A stretch of 17,419 bases of DNA from Clostridiales bacterium (GCA_004557805.1 SFFS01000032.1:1-17419); one strand, 5' to 3'; positions 5,798-13,674 are shown, numbered from the stretch's first letter. Program-made: numbers and translations. The notes: a model not told the origin generated them from the letters alone.

Positions 5798-7066
5798 TTA
5801 TTTCTCCATCAGCCGGTTCAGCCGGTCGATCAGCGCGTCCGCGTCCAGCCGCCCGGCGGCGTAATCGCCCGCCGCGTTCCAGTCGTCCAGCCACCGGTAA
5901 TGCGGAAATGTCAGGCGCGGCGCGACGTCGCGCGCGTAGGCCTCAAGCGCTTCCTTTGTGTAATAATGCAGCGGGTCGCCCGCGTCGCGCAGCTTTTCCA
6001 GCCGGTCGATCACACTCTGCGCCTCGCCCTGTTCGATCTGCGCCGCGATCAGCCGGTCGTATGCCTCGCGCAGCCGCGCGTCATAATCGACGACCGCATA
6101 GAAAAACTCGCTTTCCGCCTCGTCCATCGCCGCGCGTGCATAGTCGAGCGCCTCTTCTCGGCGCGGCGAGTTCGCGTTGACGATCACCGCGTACATCCGC
6201 GCCGGAACGGCCGTATCGCCCTCGCGCACGTGCATTTCCCCGCCAAGCCCGCTGTTCGCGCACGTCAGGCTGCGCAGCTCGCCGTTTTTGCCGCGGAGAA
6301 TCTTTGTATCGGCGCAGAGCGCCGCGTTCAGCCGCTCCACCTGCGCAAGGTTTTCCCGAAACAGCGGCGTATCAAAGTCCGTCTCGCCGTTCGCGTCCGC
6401 GCACTGCGCCTGATAGCAGCGGATCATGTAAGACAGATAATACCGCAGCCAGCCGTCGCGCACGTCCGCGTCGAACGCCGTGCCCCGGCGCGTCTGCGCC
6501 GGCAGCGCCATATAGCGCTCCGCCAGCCCGGCCAGCTCCGCAAACGTCTCAGGCTTCTCCGCGTATGCAAGGCCCAGCGAGATTTTTGCACGATACGATA
6601 AGCCGCGAAGCGTCTCGGGCTTCTCCGCGTCTGCAAGGCCCAGCCGCGCAAGCAGCTCGTCGGAAAACTCCAGGCTCATCGTGCAGCCGAAAATGTGCAT
6701 CGGCAGGCCGATCAGTTTTCCCTCGCAGGTCAGCGCGCGCTTCACCGCAGGATACATCGTTCCGCCTTTTTCGGGCGCAATGTCCGTCAGGTCGAGCAGC
6801 GGGATTTCCGCGCAGAGCGCGGATAAATCCGTCCCGTTCGTTTCAATCACCGCCGCGTCCCATTCTCCCGCAAAAAGCAGCTCGTTCTGGTTGCCCTCGC
6901 CCGTCTCGTCGTAAAGGGGCTCAATCCTTTCCAGCGCGCGCTCGGGGTAGCGCTTCTCGTACCGGTCAGCCGCAAACCAGCCGTCCAGCACGCGCAGCGG
7001 TTCCGCGGCAAGAGCCGTTCCGCACAGCGCGCACAACGCCAGCAGCAGCGCAAACAGTTTTTTCAT
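5798..7066 (-). CDS. Secreted solute-binding-like protein, third gene of the ECF sigma operon
   Basis: A 422-residue exported protein. The N-terminal signal peptide (MKKLFALLLALCALCGTALA, then AEP) has a type I cleavage site (ALA-AE) and no convincing lipobox, so it is probably released or held by partners. The body resembles extracellular solute-binding proteins of ABC importers: GKLIGLPMHIFGCTMSLEF, EKPETFAELAGLAERY, NANSPRREEALDYARAAMD, and a C-terminal segment ending in DADALIDRLNRLMEK. No permease or ATPase gene is adjacent. Its start overlaps the anti-sigma stop by four bases (ATGA), so it is translationally coupled. This suggests a role in signal sensing or as the regulon's output rather than a plain importer. 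A 22-residue in-frame tandem duplication lies near residues 140-185. There is no ribosome binding site problem: GGAGGATGGAAA precedes the start. Confidence 0.7.
   Translation of the reverse strand: MKKLFALLLALCALCGTALAAEPLRVLDGWFAADRYEKRYPERALERIEPLYDETGEGNQNELLFAGEWDAAVIETNGTDLSALCAEIPLLDLTDIAPEKGGTMYPAVKRALTCEGKLIGLPMHIFGCTMSLEFSDELLARLGLADAEKPETLRGLSYRAKISLGLAYAEKPETFAELAGLAERYMALPAQTRRGTAFDADVRDGWLRYYLSYMIRCYQAQCADANGETDFDTPLFRENLAQVERLNAALCADTKILRGKNGELRSLTCANSGLGGEMHVREGDTAVPARMYAVIVNANSPRREEALDYARAAMDEAESEFFYAVVDYDARLREAYDRLIAAQIEQGEAQSVIDRLEKLRDAGDPLHYYTKEALEAYARDVAPRLTFPHYRWLDDWNAAGDYAAGRLDADALIDRLNRLMEK
6545..6644. repeat. 66-bp-period tandem duplication inside the solute-binding-like gene
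   Basis: A 34-nt segment at 6545-6578 recurs at 6611-6644 with two mismatches, giving a 66-bp period (22 codons, in frame). The protein reads LGLADAEKPET then, 22 residues later, LGLAYAEKPET. The last ten residues of each 22-residue unit have diverged. Confidence 0.85.
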
Positions 7067-7851
7067 TTTCCATCCTCCTTCATCTGCGGCTCTACCGTCA
7101 CCGTCCAGTCTTCATACAGCCAGGTATTTTCCGGTTCCTCGCGCAGCCATTCGCCCTCGGGCGTTACCTCCCAGTTGGCGATATACACGCTCACCTCGTA
7201 TTTTTCCGCGCGCACGATTTCGCTTTCGCCGCCTTCAAACTCGAAAAAGAAGCGAACCGTTCCGTCGCGCTGCGGCAGCACGTCGTAACCGATGGACGAT
7301 GCGTTCAGTTCGCCGTTTTCCTCGAGCACGCCGTTTGCAATCGCATCGACGTGCAGAATCTTCGCGCCGCGCTCCTGCGCCAGCTCGGCGTATGTCGGCG
7401 CGTCGTCCGGGATTTCCTCCTCGCCGTAAAACAGCAGATAGCCCGCCGGGTCGTTCACGCTGTAATCCTCCGCCAGCAGCACGACGTTCGCATCCTCCGC
7501 CGGGCGGATGACGCCGCTGGCATAGACGGTTCCGTCCTTATAAATCGCGTCGTCGAGCGTATAGACCGCGTCGCCCAGCCGCACGCTCTGCCCCACCTCG
7601 GCCAGATCGCCGGAGAGCAGCTCCCTTTTTGTTTCTTCGCCGTAAAACCGGCCCAGCAGTTCCGCCGTGCGGCTTTCAAACACAGCGAGCGCCGCGCCGC
7701 CAAGCGTCAGCAGTATGGCCAGCGCGGCCGCGGCTGCCCTGAGCGGAAACCGCCGCGCGGGCGCTTCTTCCAGCCCGGCCAGCACGCGCGCGACGCGCCC
7801 CTCCAGCCGCTCCGGCAGCGGATACGCCGCCCGCCAATCGTTCTGCGTCAT
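7063..7851 (-). CDS. Membrane-anchored anti-sigma factor (probable)
   Basis: A 262-residue protein with a short cytoplasmic N-terminus (about 35 residues, YPLPERLEGRVARVLAGLEE), one transmembrane segment at about residues 36-58 (FPLRAAAAALAILLTLGGAAL) and a ~200-residue extracytoplasmic domain. Order and topology fit the anti-sigma factor of an ECF pair: the cytoplasmic part would hold the sigma factor and the outer domain would sense a signal. The outer domain resembles DUF4179-type clostridial proteins only loosely. Start and stop overlap the neighbouring genes by ATGA at both ends, showing tight translational coupling. The longer reading frame starting at 8028 was rejected because it lies within the sigma gene. 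There is no zinc-binding (ZAS) HxxxCxxC motif. Confidence 0.72.
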   Translation of the reverse strand: MTQNDWRAAYPLPERLEGRVARVLAGLEEAPARRFPLRAAAAALAILLTLGGAALAVFESRTAELLGRFYGEETKRELLSGDLAEVGQSVRLGDAVYTLDDAIYKDGTVYASGVIRPAEDANVVLLAEDYSVNDPAGYLLFYGEEEIPDDAPTYAELAQERGAKILHVDAIANGVLEENGELNASSIGYDVLPQRDGTVRFFFEFEGGESEIVRAEKYEVSVYIANWEVTPEGEWLREEPENTWLYEDWTVTVEPQMKEDGK

Positions 7852-8318
7852 TCCAATCCCTCCTCCAGAAGCACGCGCAGCTTTTCGCGCGCCGTCTTCA
7901 AACGCGAACACACCGTTCCCTTCGGCACGCGCAGAATCTGCGCCGTCTCTGCAACGGTATATCCCTCCATATAGTGCAGCACCGCCACCGTGCGCAGCTT
8001 CTGCGGCAGCTCGTCCAGCGCGGCGCAAAGCGCCTCGCCGCCGCTATCCGCAGCCGCCATGCTTTCGGGCAGCTCGTCCACGGGCGTAACCCGCTTCTGC
8101 CTGCGCTGAATGTTTACGCATTCGCGGATGAGAATGCGCGTCAGCCAGGTATCGAAATACTGCTCCTGGCGCAGCGTGGGCAGCTTATGCCACGCGCGGG
8201 CGATCGCCTCGGAAATCGCGTCGAGGCAATCCGCCTCCTGCCGCAGATAACCGCGCGCGACGCGGCAAAGCCGCCCCTGCGCCGCCGTAACCCGCGCGGC
8301 AAAATCATCTCGTGTCAT
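7848..8318 (-). CDS. ECF-type RNA polymerase sigma factor (sigma-70 family)
   Basis: A 156-residue alternative sigma factor. Region 2 spans about residues 8-75 (DAISEAIARAWHKLPTLRQ, then FDTWLTRILIRECVNIQRRQ, the -10 recognition and core-binding signature). Region 4 spans about 100-150 (LPQKLRTVAVLHYMEGYTVAE, VPKGTVCSRLKTAREKLR, the -35 binding helix-turn-helix). Length fits ECF factors (~160). The start at 8318 is chosen because AAGGAGG lies 7 bases upstream; an in-frame upstream ATG at 8354 has no ribosome binding site. Its stop overlaps the next start (ATGA). A possible self-recognised promoter lies upstream. It heads the three-gene operon with the anti-sigma factor and a secreted protein. 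Confidence 0.92.
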   Translation of the reverse strand: MTRDDFAARVTAAQGRLCRVARGYLRQEADCLDAISEAIARAWHKLPTLRQEQYFDTWLTRILIRECVNIQRRQKRVTPVDELPESMAAADSGGEALCAALDELPQKLRTVAVLHYMEGYTVAETAQILRVPKGTVCSRLKTAREKLRVLLEEGLE

Positions 8319-8354
8319 GTAGAACCTCCTTGCGTGCAAAGCGCCTGCACCCAT

Positions 8355-8382
8355 TAGACGCGCGCCGGGCCGCGCCGATTCG
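8355..8382 (-). promoter_or_regulatory. Candidate autoregulatory ECF promoter of the sigma operon
   Basis: On the minus strand CGAATC (8382-8377), a 16-bp spacer and CGTCTA (8360-8355) resemble ECF promoters such as the TGAAAC-N16-CGTC pattern of B. subtilis SigM. The predicted start lies about 30 bases before the sigma ATG. No housekeeping -35/-10 pair is evident in this region. Confidence 0.4.
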
Positions 8383-8420
8383 CCTGCAAAAAAATCTTTC
8401 GCCCCATTCTATCAGATCGC

Positions 8421-8453
8421 CGCGCCGCGCGGGCGCTTCGGGGCGCGTTTTTT
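8421..8453 (+). terminator. Possible GC-rich hairpin with T6 between the divergent sigma and MarR genes
   Basis: CGCGCC (8421-8426) can pair with GGCGCG (8442-8447), followed by TTTTTT on the plus strand; alternative foldings exist. A second hairpin (CGGCGC-AGC-GCGCCG, 8455-8469) follows. No plus-strand gene ends here, so it could insulate the MarR promoter from transcription in the plus direction. Confidence 0.25.
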
Positions 8454-8504
8454 CCGGCGCAGCGCGCCGAAAAACGATCGTCCGCCGCATTTGAAAAAAA
8501 GTGC

Positions 8505-8533
8505 TTGACATAAGTCCGAAATCGTACTATACT
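8505..8533 (+). promoter_or_regulatory. Promoter of the marR-MATE operon
   Basis: A perfect TTGACA (8505-8510), a 17-bp spacer and TATACT (8528-8533) make this the strongest promoter in the window. The predicted start is near 8540. Both the spacer and the start region are covered by operator sequences. Confidence 0.88.
8512..8529. promoter_or_regulatory. MarR operator copy 1, in the promoter spacer
   Basis: Matches the pseudopalindrome AAGTnCGnnnnCGnACTT except for the last base, and fills the spacer between the -35 and -10 boxes. It is the inverted partner of the copy at 8539-8556 (17-nt arms, one mismatch). Position and symmetry fit an autorepressing MarR dimer. Confidence 0.7.
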
Positions 8534-8538
8534 CCCAC

Positions 8539-8556
8539 AAGTACGGTTTCGGACTT
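8539..8556. promoter_or_regulatory. MarR operator copy 2, at the transcription start
   Basis: AAGTACGGTTTCGGACTT fits AAGTnCGnnnnCGnACTT and spans the predicted transcription start. Its centre is about 27-28 bp from that of copy 1, close to 2.6 helical turns, so two dimers could flank the -10 box. Confidence 0.7.
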
Positions 8557-8577
8557 GTCGCATGAGGAGGCTGTTGT

Positions 8578-9045
8578 ATGACGCAGCTGTTTGAATCAAT
8601 CAGCGAACTGAACTCGCTGGTCAAAAGCATCGAGGATTTTTACCATGAACTTGCGCTTTCGCTGAGCCTGTCCGATTGCGCGTTCGATATCCTCTATGCC
8701 GTCACGGAGCTGGGCGACGGCTGCCTGCAGCGGGATATCTGCCGGAAAATGGCCTGTCCGAAGCAAACCGTCAATTCGGCCATGAAACGTCTCGTACAGG
8801 AAGGACTGCTGCGCATGGAGGCCGGCCGCGGCCGCGAAATGCAGATTTTCCTGACCGAACGCGGCCGTCAGTATATGGACGAGCGCTTCGATTCCGTAAT
8901 CCGCCTGGAAAACGCCGCCTATTCCGCTTTTACAAAAGAAGAATGGGGCGAATATATCCGCCTGACCCGAAAACACCTCGGCGCGCTCCGCCAGTGCCGC
9001 AAAGCGCTCGCCGCAGACGACGAAAGGAGAAACCCCTGCAAATGA
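8578..9045 (+). CDS. MarR-family transcriptional regulator of the MATE/ABC export genes
   Basis: A 155-residue winged helix-turn-helix protein. The DNA-binding region spans about residues 45-95 (LQRDICRKMACPKQTVNSAMKRL, followed by the wing LRMEAGRGREMQIFLTERG), with N- and C-terminal dimerisation helices. GAGGAGG lies seven bases before the ATG. Its stop overlaps the MATE start (ATGA), so the two are translationally coupled. The arrangement matches known MarR-MATE pairs such as MepR-MepA of S. aureus, where the regulator represses its own operon and is released by cationic drugs. I infer the same logic here from the doubled operator in the promoter; the inducing ligand is unknown. Confidence 0.92.
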   Translation: MTQLFESISELNSLVKSIEDFYHELALSLSLSDCAFDILYAVTELGDGCLQRDICRKMACPKQTVNSAMKRLVQEGLLRMEAGRGREMQIFLTERGRQYMDERFDSVIRLENAAYSAFTKEEWGEYIRLTRKHLGALRQCRKALAADDERRNPCK

Positions 9046-10355
9046 ATGGATCCCGAATGAAAAAACTGCTCAAGCTGGTGCTGCCCTCGGTCCTGAGCCA
9101 GGTCTGCATGTTCCTGTTCACGATCGTCGACGGCATTTTCGTCGGCAACGGCGTAGGCGCGACCGCGCTGGGTGCGGTCAATATCGTGCTGCCGTATATT
9201 CTGATCCTGTCGGCGCTGTATATGCTCGTAGCCGTCGGCGGCGCGACGGTCACGGCCATCCGGTTCGGCCGCGGCGATAAAGAGGGCGCGAATCTCGCCT
9301 TCCTGCATGCGTTCGCCGCCATTTTTGCCGTTTCCGTCGTGCTGACGGTCGTAGGCGTATGCTTCACGCGGCAGCTGGGCTACCTGCTGGGCGCGAACGA
9401 AGCGTATATCGATTATGTAACCGACTATACGTTCTGGTACTCCGTGTTCATCATTCCTGCGGGGCTGTCCATCCTGCTGCAGTTCTTCGGCCGCAACGAC
9501 GGCGCGTCGATGCTCGTCATGGTCTCCACGGCCGTCTGCTCCGCGCTGAATATCTTCCTCGACTGGCTGTTCGTGTTCCCGATGCAGATGGCGCTCAAGG
9601 GTGCGGCTATTGCCACCGGCATTTCACAGACCGTGGGCTTTTTGATGCTCCTTTCGCACTTCGTGCTGAAAAAGGGCGATCTGCGCATCCGCCGTTTCCG
9701 GCCCGATGCGAAGCTGTTCCGCAAAATCCTGATGCGCGGCGCGCCGGAATCCATCGCGCAGTTCGCCTCGCCCGTGTCCATTCTGTGCCTGAACTACGTG
9801 ATGCTGCGGATGATCGGCGAAATCGCCGTCAACGCATTCTCCGTTATCGGCTATATCGCCTCGTTCTCCGTCGCTGTGTTCTACGGCGTTTCGGAGGGCG
9901 CGCAGCCGCTCATCGGCAACGCCTACGGCGAAAAGAACGAGAGCGACCTGAAGTTCTATTTCCGCGTCAGCCTGCTGATCGCGTTCGTCGGAAGTCTGCT
10001 TCTGTATCTGCTCTTCCTGATCGTCTCGCCCAATATCTGCCGCCTGTTCGGCCTCGACGCCGAAACGCTGGCATTTACCGTGCAGAAGCTGCCCAAATAC
10101 GCGATCAACTTCGTTTTCATGTCGCTGAATACGATTCTTTCCGCCTACCTGTATTCCACCAAGCGCACGGGCGCGGCCGTTACGCTGAACCTGCTGCGCA
10201 GCTTCGTGTTCACCGTTTCGGTCATTCTGATTCTGCCCACGCTGTTCGGCGCGGAACTCATCTGGTATACCGCGGCGGTTTACGAAGCGCTGAGCCTGCT
10301 GGCCGCCCTGCTGCTGGTGCGCGCAACGGAAAAAAACGGCGTCGTTTTTCATTGA
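9042..10355 (+). CDS. MATE-family multidrug efflux transporter
   Basis: A 437-residue inner-membrane antiporter of the MATE family (Na+ or H+ driven drug and cation export). Twelve hydrophobic segments are expected. The start LLKLVLPSVLSQVCMFLFTI, VDGIFVGNGVGATALGAVN and the second-half equivalent SVIGYIASFSVAVFYGVSEG with QPLIGNAYGE are typical. Length fits the family. The ATG at 9042 overlaps the MarR stop by four bases and has AAGGAG about 12 bases upstream; a second in-frame ATG at 9057 lacks a ribosome binding site. It is closest in style to MepA/DinF-like transporters of clostridia. A fused ABC exporter follows 75 bp downstream. Confidence 0.93.
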   Translation: MNGSRMKKLLKLVLPSVLSQVCMFLFTIVDGIFVGNGVGATALGAVNIVLPYILILSALYMLVAVGGATVTAIRFGRGDKEGANLAFLHAFAAIFAVSVVLTVVGVCFTRQLGYLLGANEAYIDYVTDYTFWYSVFIIPAGLSILLQFFGRNDGASMLVMVSTAVCSALNIFLDWLFVFPMQMALKGAAIATGISQTVGFLMLLSHFVLKKGDLRIRRFRPDAKLFRKILMRGAPESIAQFASPVSILCLNYVMLRMIGEIAVNAFSVIGYIASFSVAVFYGVSEGAQPLIGNAYGEKNESDLKFYFRVSLLIAFVGSLLLYLLFLIVSPNICRLFGLDAETLAFTVQKLPKYAINFVFMSLNTILSAYLYSTKRTGAAVTLNLLRSFVFTVSVILILPTLFGAELIWYTAAVYEALSLLAALLLVRATEKNGVVFH

Positions 10356-10383
10356 AAAGCCCTTTTGTTCATTTTCAGTTATC

Positions 10384-10413
10384 AATTCCCGCATATACTA
10401 TGCGGGAATTTTT
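10384..10413 (+). terminator. Perfect hairpin with T-tract between MATE and ABC genes (terminator or operator)
   Basis: AATTCCCGCATA and TATGCGGGAATT form a perfect 12-bp stem with a TAC loop, followed by TTT (five T in all including the stem end). It fits a terminator of the marR-MATE transcript. The same palindrome is centred on a TATACT (10394-10399) that could be the -10 box of the ABC gene, with a weak -35 TTTTCA 16 bp upstream, so it could also be an operator. Confidence 0.7.
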
Positions 10414-10430
10414 AAGTGGAGGAAAAGAAC

Positions 10431-13139
10431 ATGCTGCAAATTCAGGGCATCTGCAAAACATATAAAACCGGCGACCTTGTGCAGCGGGCGCTGGACAACG
10501 TGCAGCTGAACCTGCGCGATAACGAGTTTGTGGCCGTCCTCGGCCCGAGCGGCTCGGGCAAGACGACGCTGCTGAACATCATCGGCGGCCTGGATCGCTA
10601 CGACAGCGGCGATCTGATCATCAACGGCATTTCCACCCGCCAATACAAAGACCGCGACTGGGACTCCTACCGCAACCACACCATCGGCTTCGTGTTCCAG
10701 AGCTACAACCTGATCCCGCATCAGTCGGTGCTGGCCAACGTGGAGCTTGCGCTGACCATTTCCGGCGTGAGCCGCGCCGAGCGCAGAAAGCGCGCCGCGC
10801 AGGCGCTGGAGCGCGTGGGGCTGGGGAATCAGCTGCATAAGCGGCCCAACCAGCTTTCCGGCGGCCAGATGCAGCGCGTAGCCATCGCCCGCGCGCTGGT
10901 GAACGAGCCGGACATCCTTCTGGCCGACGAGCCGACCGGCGCGCTCGACTCCGAAACAAGCGTACAGGTGATGGAGCTTTTGAAGGAAGTGGCGCGCGAC
11001 AAGCTGGTCGTTATGGTCACGCACAACCCGGATCTTGCCGAAAAATACGCCACCCGCATCGTCAACCTGCGCGACGGCAAAATCGTCGGCGATTCCGATC
11101 CGTATCTCGTAGATACGGCGGCGCTTGCGCCGCCAAAGCACAAAAACATGGGCCGCTCGTCGATGTCGGTGTTTACGAGCCTCGCGCTCTCGTTCAACAA
11201 TCTGCGCACCAAGAAGGGGCGCACGTTCCTCACCGCGTTCGCGGGCTCCATCGGCATCATCGGCATCGCGCTGATTCTCTCGCTTTCCACGGGCGTAAAT
11301 ACGTACATCGACGATATTCAGAAGGAGGCGATGACCTCCTATCCGCTGACCATCGACGCGCAGACGATCGACCTTTCCAGCCTGCTCAAGGGCGGTTCCG
11401 TTTCGACGGCGCGCGAGGCCGATCACGCGCTCGACGGCGTATATTCCAACACGCTCGGCGTGGAAATGGCCTCGATGATGACCACCAGCCTGACGGAAAA
11501 CAACCTCACCGCCTTCAAGAAATATCTTGACGACCCGGCGAGCGAAATCCATCAGTATGTAGGCGAAAACGGCATTACCTACAGTTACGGCGTAAAATTC
11601 AACGTTTACACGCGCGACCCCGACGGCACGCTCGTCACCACCAACGGCGTAACCATCGGCGGCGCGCAGCAGAAGATGATGAGCGGCATGAGCCAGATGG
11701 CCGCCACCTCCACCATGAGCAGCATGATGACCTCCGGCAACTTCGGCCAGCTGCTGCCCGGAACGGACGGCGAACTGGTCGGCTCCGCCATCCGTGACAG
11801 CTACGATCTGCTCTACGGCTCCTGGCCGCAGAATTACGATGAAGTCGTGCTGATTCTCGACCGCAACAACGAAATCGAGCAGACGACGCTCTACGAGCTC
11901 GGCCTGCTGCCCTCCGCCGATTACACGGCCATGATGAAATCCTTCTCCAACGGCGAAAAGCTGGAAACCGAATCCGTCCGCTGGAGCTATGCCGACGCAT
12001 GCAAACAGAAATTCTATCTGCTCGCGGCATGCGATCAGTACACTGAAAACGAAGACGGAACCTACCGCTTCGCGGCCGAAACCGCCGCCGACGTGGAAAA
12101 TCTGCTTGACCGCGCGATTGAGCTGAAAATCGTGGGCGTCGTGCGGCCGCAGAGCGACCAGGCGGCGGGCTATGTAATGAACCCCGTCGGCTACACGCAG
12201 GCGCTGACCGATTATCTCATCGCGCATACGGACGAGAGCGCGGTCGTCACCGCGCAGCGCGAAAGCGCTGAGAAGAACATCCTCAGCGGTCTGGAATTCG
12301 CCCCGTCCGACGACGCTGCGAAGGCCGCCGACGCGGCGGCTTATCTCGCCTCCCTCGGCGTTTCGGAAAAAGCGGCGCTGTGCAGCCAGATGATGCAGAG
12401 CTCGGGCCAGTCCGCCATGCTCGCCCAGATGGACGAGACGCAGCTGGCCGCGATGTTCGATCAGTATCTGCAAAACCCGGATCAGGCCACGCTCGTCGCG
12501 CTGTACGATGCGAATATCTCCACCGGCAGCTACGATGAAAACATGCAGGCTTTCGGCGTAGTCAGTCCCGACGCGCCCGTTTCCATCAGCATTTACGCCG
12601 ACAGCTTCGAGGCGAAGGACGCCATTTCCGATTGCATCGACCGCTACAACGCCGGCGCGGCCGACGCGGACCAGATCACCTACACCGATTACGTCGGTCT
12701 GCTGATGAGCTCGGTCACGACGATCGTGAATGTCATTTCCTACGTGCTGATCGCGTTCGTGGCGGTGTCGCTGGTCGTCTCGTCGATCATGATCGGCATC
12801 ATCACCTACATCTCCGTCCTCGAGCGGACGAAGGAAATCGGCATTCTGCGCGCCATCGGCGCCTCGCGCCGCAACATTTCGCAGGTGTTCAACGCCGAAA
12901 CGTTCATCATCGGCCTGTGTTCCGGACTGCTGGGCATCGGCGTAACGCTGCTGCTGCTCCTTCCGGGCAATGCAATCATCCATCATCTCACCGGCACGCC
13001 GGATGTGAACGCGATTCTGCCCGCGCAGGGCGCGGTTATTCTGGTCATCCTGAGCGTTATTCTCACGCTGATCGGCGGCCTGATCCCGTCGCGCAAGGCG
13101 GCGAAGAAAGACCCCGTCACCGCGCTGCGGACGGAATAA
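10431..13139 (+). CDS. MacB-type ABC exporter with fused ATPase and FtsX-like permease
   Basis: A 902-residue membrane protein. The N-terminal ATPase (1-230) has Walker A GPSGSGKT (38-45), Q-loop Q90, signature LSGGQ (142-146), Walker B ILLADEP (162-168) and H-loop His198. A first membrane segment (about 266-287) is followed by a ~460-residue extracellular domain rich in Met, Ser and Thr. The FtsX permease core then holds three more segments (about 762-792, 822-842, 866-886), with the typical SVLERTKEIGILRAIGA coupling motif and the ending IPSRKAAKKDPVTALRTE. Such type VII ABC proteins use ATP to move or release drugs, peptides or lipoproteins at the outer face of the membrane. GGAGG precedes the ATG at 10431; a GTG at 10416 is upstream of that site. 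It follows the MATE gene and may share its regulator, or have its own promoter in the hairpin. Confidence 0.93.
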   Translation: MLQIQGICKTYKTGDLVQRALDNVQLNLRDNEFVAVLGPSGSGKTTLLNIIGGLDRYDSGDLIINGISTRQYKDRDWDSYRNHTIGFVFQSYNLIPHQSVLANVELALTISGVSRAERRKRAAQALERVGLGNQLHKRPNQLSGGQMQRVAIARALVNEPDILLADEPTGALDSETSVQVMELLKEVARDKLVVMVTHNPDLAEKYATRIVNLRDGKIVGDSDPYLVDTAALAPPKHKNMGRSSMSVFTSLALSFNNLRTKKGRTFLTAFAGSIGIIGIALILSLSTGVNTYIDDIQKEAMTSYPLTIDAQTIDLSSLLKGGSVSTAREADHALDGVYSNTLGVEMASMMTTSLTENNLTAFKKYLDDPASEIHQYVGENGITYSYGVKFNVYTRDPDGTLVTTNGVTIGGAQQKMMSGMSQMAATSTMSSMMTSGNFGQLLPGTDGELVGSAIRDSYDLLYGSWPQNYDEVVLILDRNNEIEQTTLYELGLLPSADYTAMMKSFSNGEKLETESVRWSYADACKQKFYLLAACDQYTENEDGTYRFAAETAADVENLLDRAIELKIVGVVRPQSDQAAGYVMNPVGYTQALTDYLIAHTDESAVVTAQRESAEKNILSGLEFAPSDDAAKAADAAAYLASLGVSEKAALCSQMMQSSGQSAMLAQMDETQLAAMFDQYLQNPDQATLVALYDANISTGSYDENMQAFGVVSPDAPVSISIYADSFEAKDAISDCIDRYNAGAADADQITYTDYVGLLMSSVTTIVNVISYVLIAFVAVSLVVSSIMIGIITYISVLERTKEIGILRAIGASRRNISQVFNAETFIIGLCSGLLGIGVTLLLLLPGNAIIHHLTGTPDVNAILPAQGAVILVILSVILTLIGGLIPSRKAAKKDPVTALRTE

Positions 13140-13156
13140 AACCCGGAGCGCAGCGA

Positions 13157-13197
13157 CGCGCCCCCTTTCTTGTCAAAGAAGGAGGGCGCGTTTTTTT
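13157..13197 (+). terminator. Terminator of the ABC exporter gene
   Basis: A 15-bp stem (13157-13171 with 13176-13190, two imperfect pairs) and a GTCA loop are followed by seven T residues. It lies 18 bases past the stop codon and is a textbook intrinsic terminator. Confidence 0.92.
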
Positions 13198-13321
13198 GCT
13201 GAAACGGCGCACAGGAAAAGGGCCGCGCTCCAGCGGACGCAGTTCCCTTTCCGCATGCTTTCGCTTCGCTTCACACAGCGCAAATGCGGCTCGCGCTTTC
13301 ACTGGCGCGGCGCATAAGAAA

Positions 13322-13340
13322 AGGGCCGCTCAGCGGCCCT
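13322..13340 (-). terminator. Repeat-borne terminator hairpin, unit 1
   Basis: AGGGCCGC-TCA-GCGGCCCT, an 8-bp stem followed on the minus strand by TTTTCTTATG. It is the distal member of the tandem terminators behind the ZorB-like gene; the loop differs from units 2 and 3 while the stem is intact. Confidence 0.7.
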
Positions 13341-13486
13341 GAATTGCGCATCCCGCGTCAGCCCTGCGGCTGCGCCCTCTCGCTTTCGATTCACTCCGCA
13401 CTGCACCCAAAAATGCAGTCCGCGCTTTCCCCACGAATCGCCCGCGCAAAAGCGGCGCGTTTTTCACTGGCGCGGCGCATAAGAAA

Positions 13487-13505
13487 AGGGCCGCCCTGCG
13501 GCCCT
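13487..13505 (-). terminator. Repeat-borne terminator hairpin, unit 2
   Basis: The same 8-bp stem as the other units, with a CCT loop (plus-strand sense), followed on the minus strand by TTTTCTTATG. Confidence 0.7.
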
Positions 13506-13652
13506 GAATTGCACGTCCCGCGTCAGCCCTGTGGCTGCGCCACACGCTTTCGATTCACTCCGCACTGCACAAAAATGCAGTCCGCGCTTCCCCCCACGAA
13601 TCGCCAGCGCCAGCGCAAAAGCGGCGCGTTCTTCACTGGCGCGGCGCATAAG

Positions 13653-13674
13653 AAAAGGGCCGCCCTGCGGCCCT
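13653..13674 (-). terminator. Primary terminator of the ZorAB-like operon (repeat unit 3)
   Basis: The stem AGGGCCGC/GCGGCCCT (13656-13674) is followed on the minus strand by TTTTCTT. It begins 18 bases after the stop of the ZorB-like gene, as expected for its transcription terminator. Confidence 0.85.

Noticed and set aside
5990..7066. The solute-binding-like protein as a lipoprotein
   Set aside because: The cysteines in the signal peptide (LCALCG) lack the usual L-[AS]-[GA]-C order, while ALA-AE fits signal peptidase I.
10398..12986. An 862-codon open frame on the minus strand opposite the ABC exporter
   Set aside because: It mirrors the codon pattern of the ABC gene, has no recognisable domain and no convincing ribosome binding site or promoter of its own.
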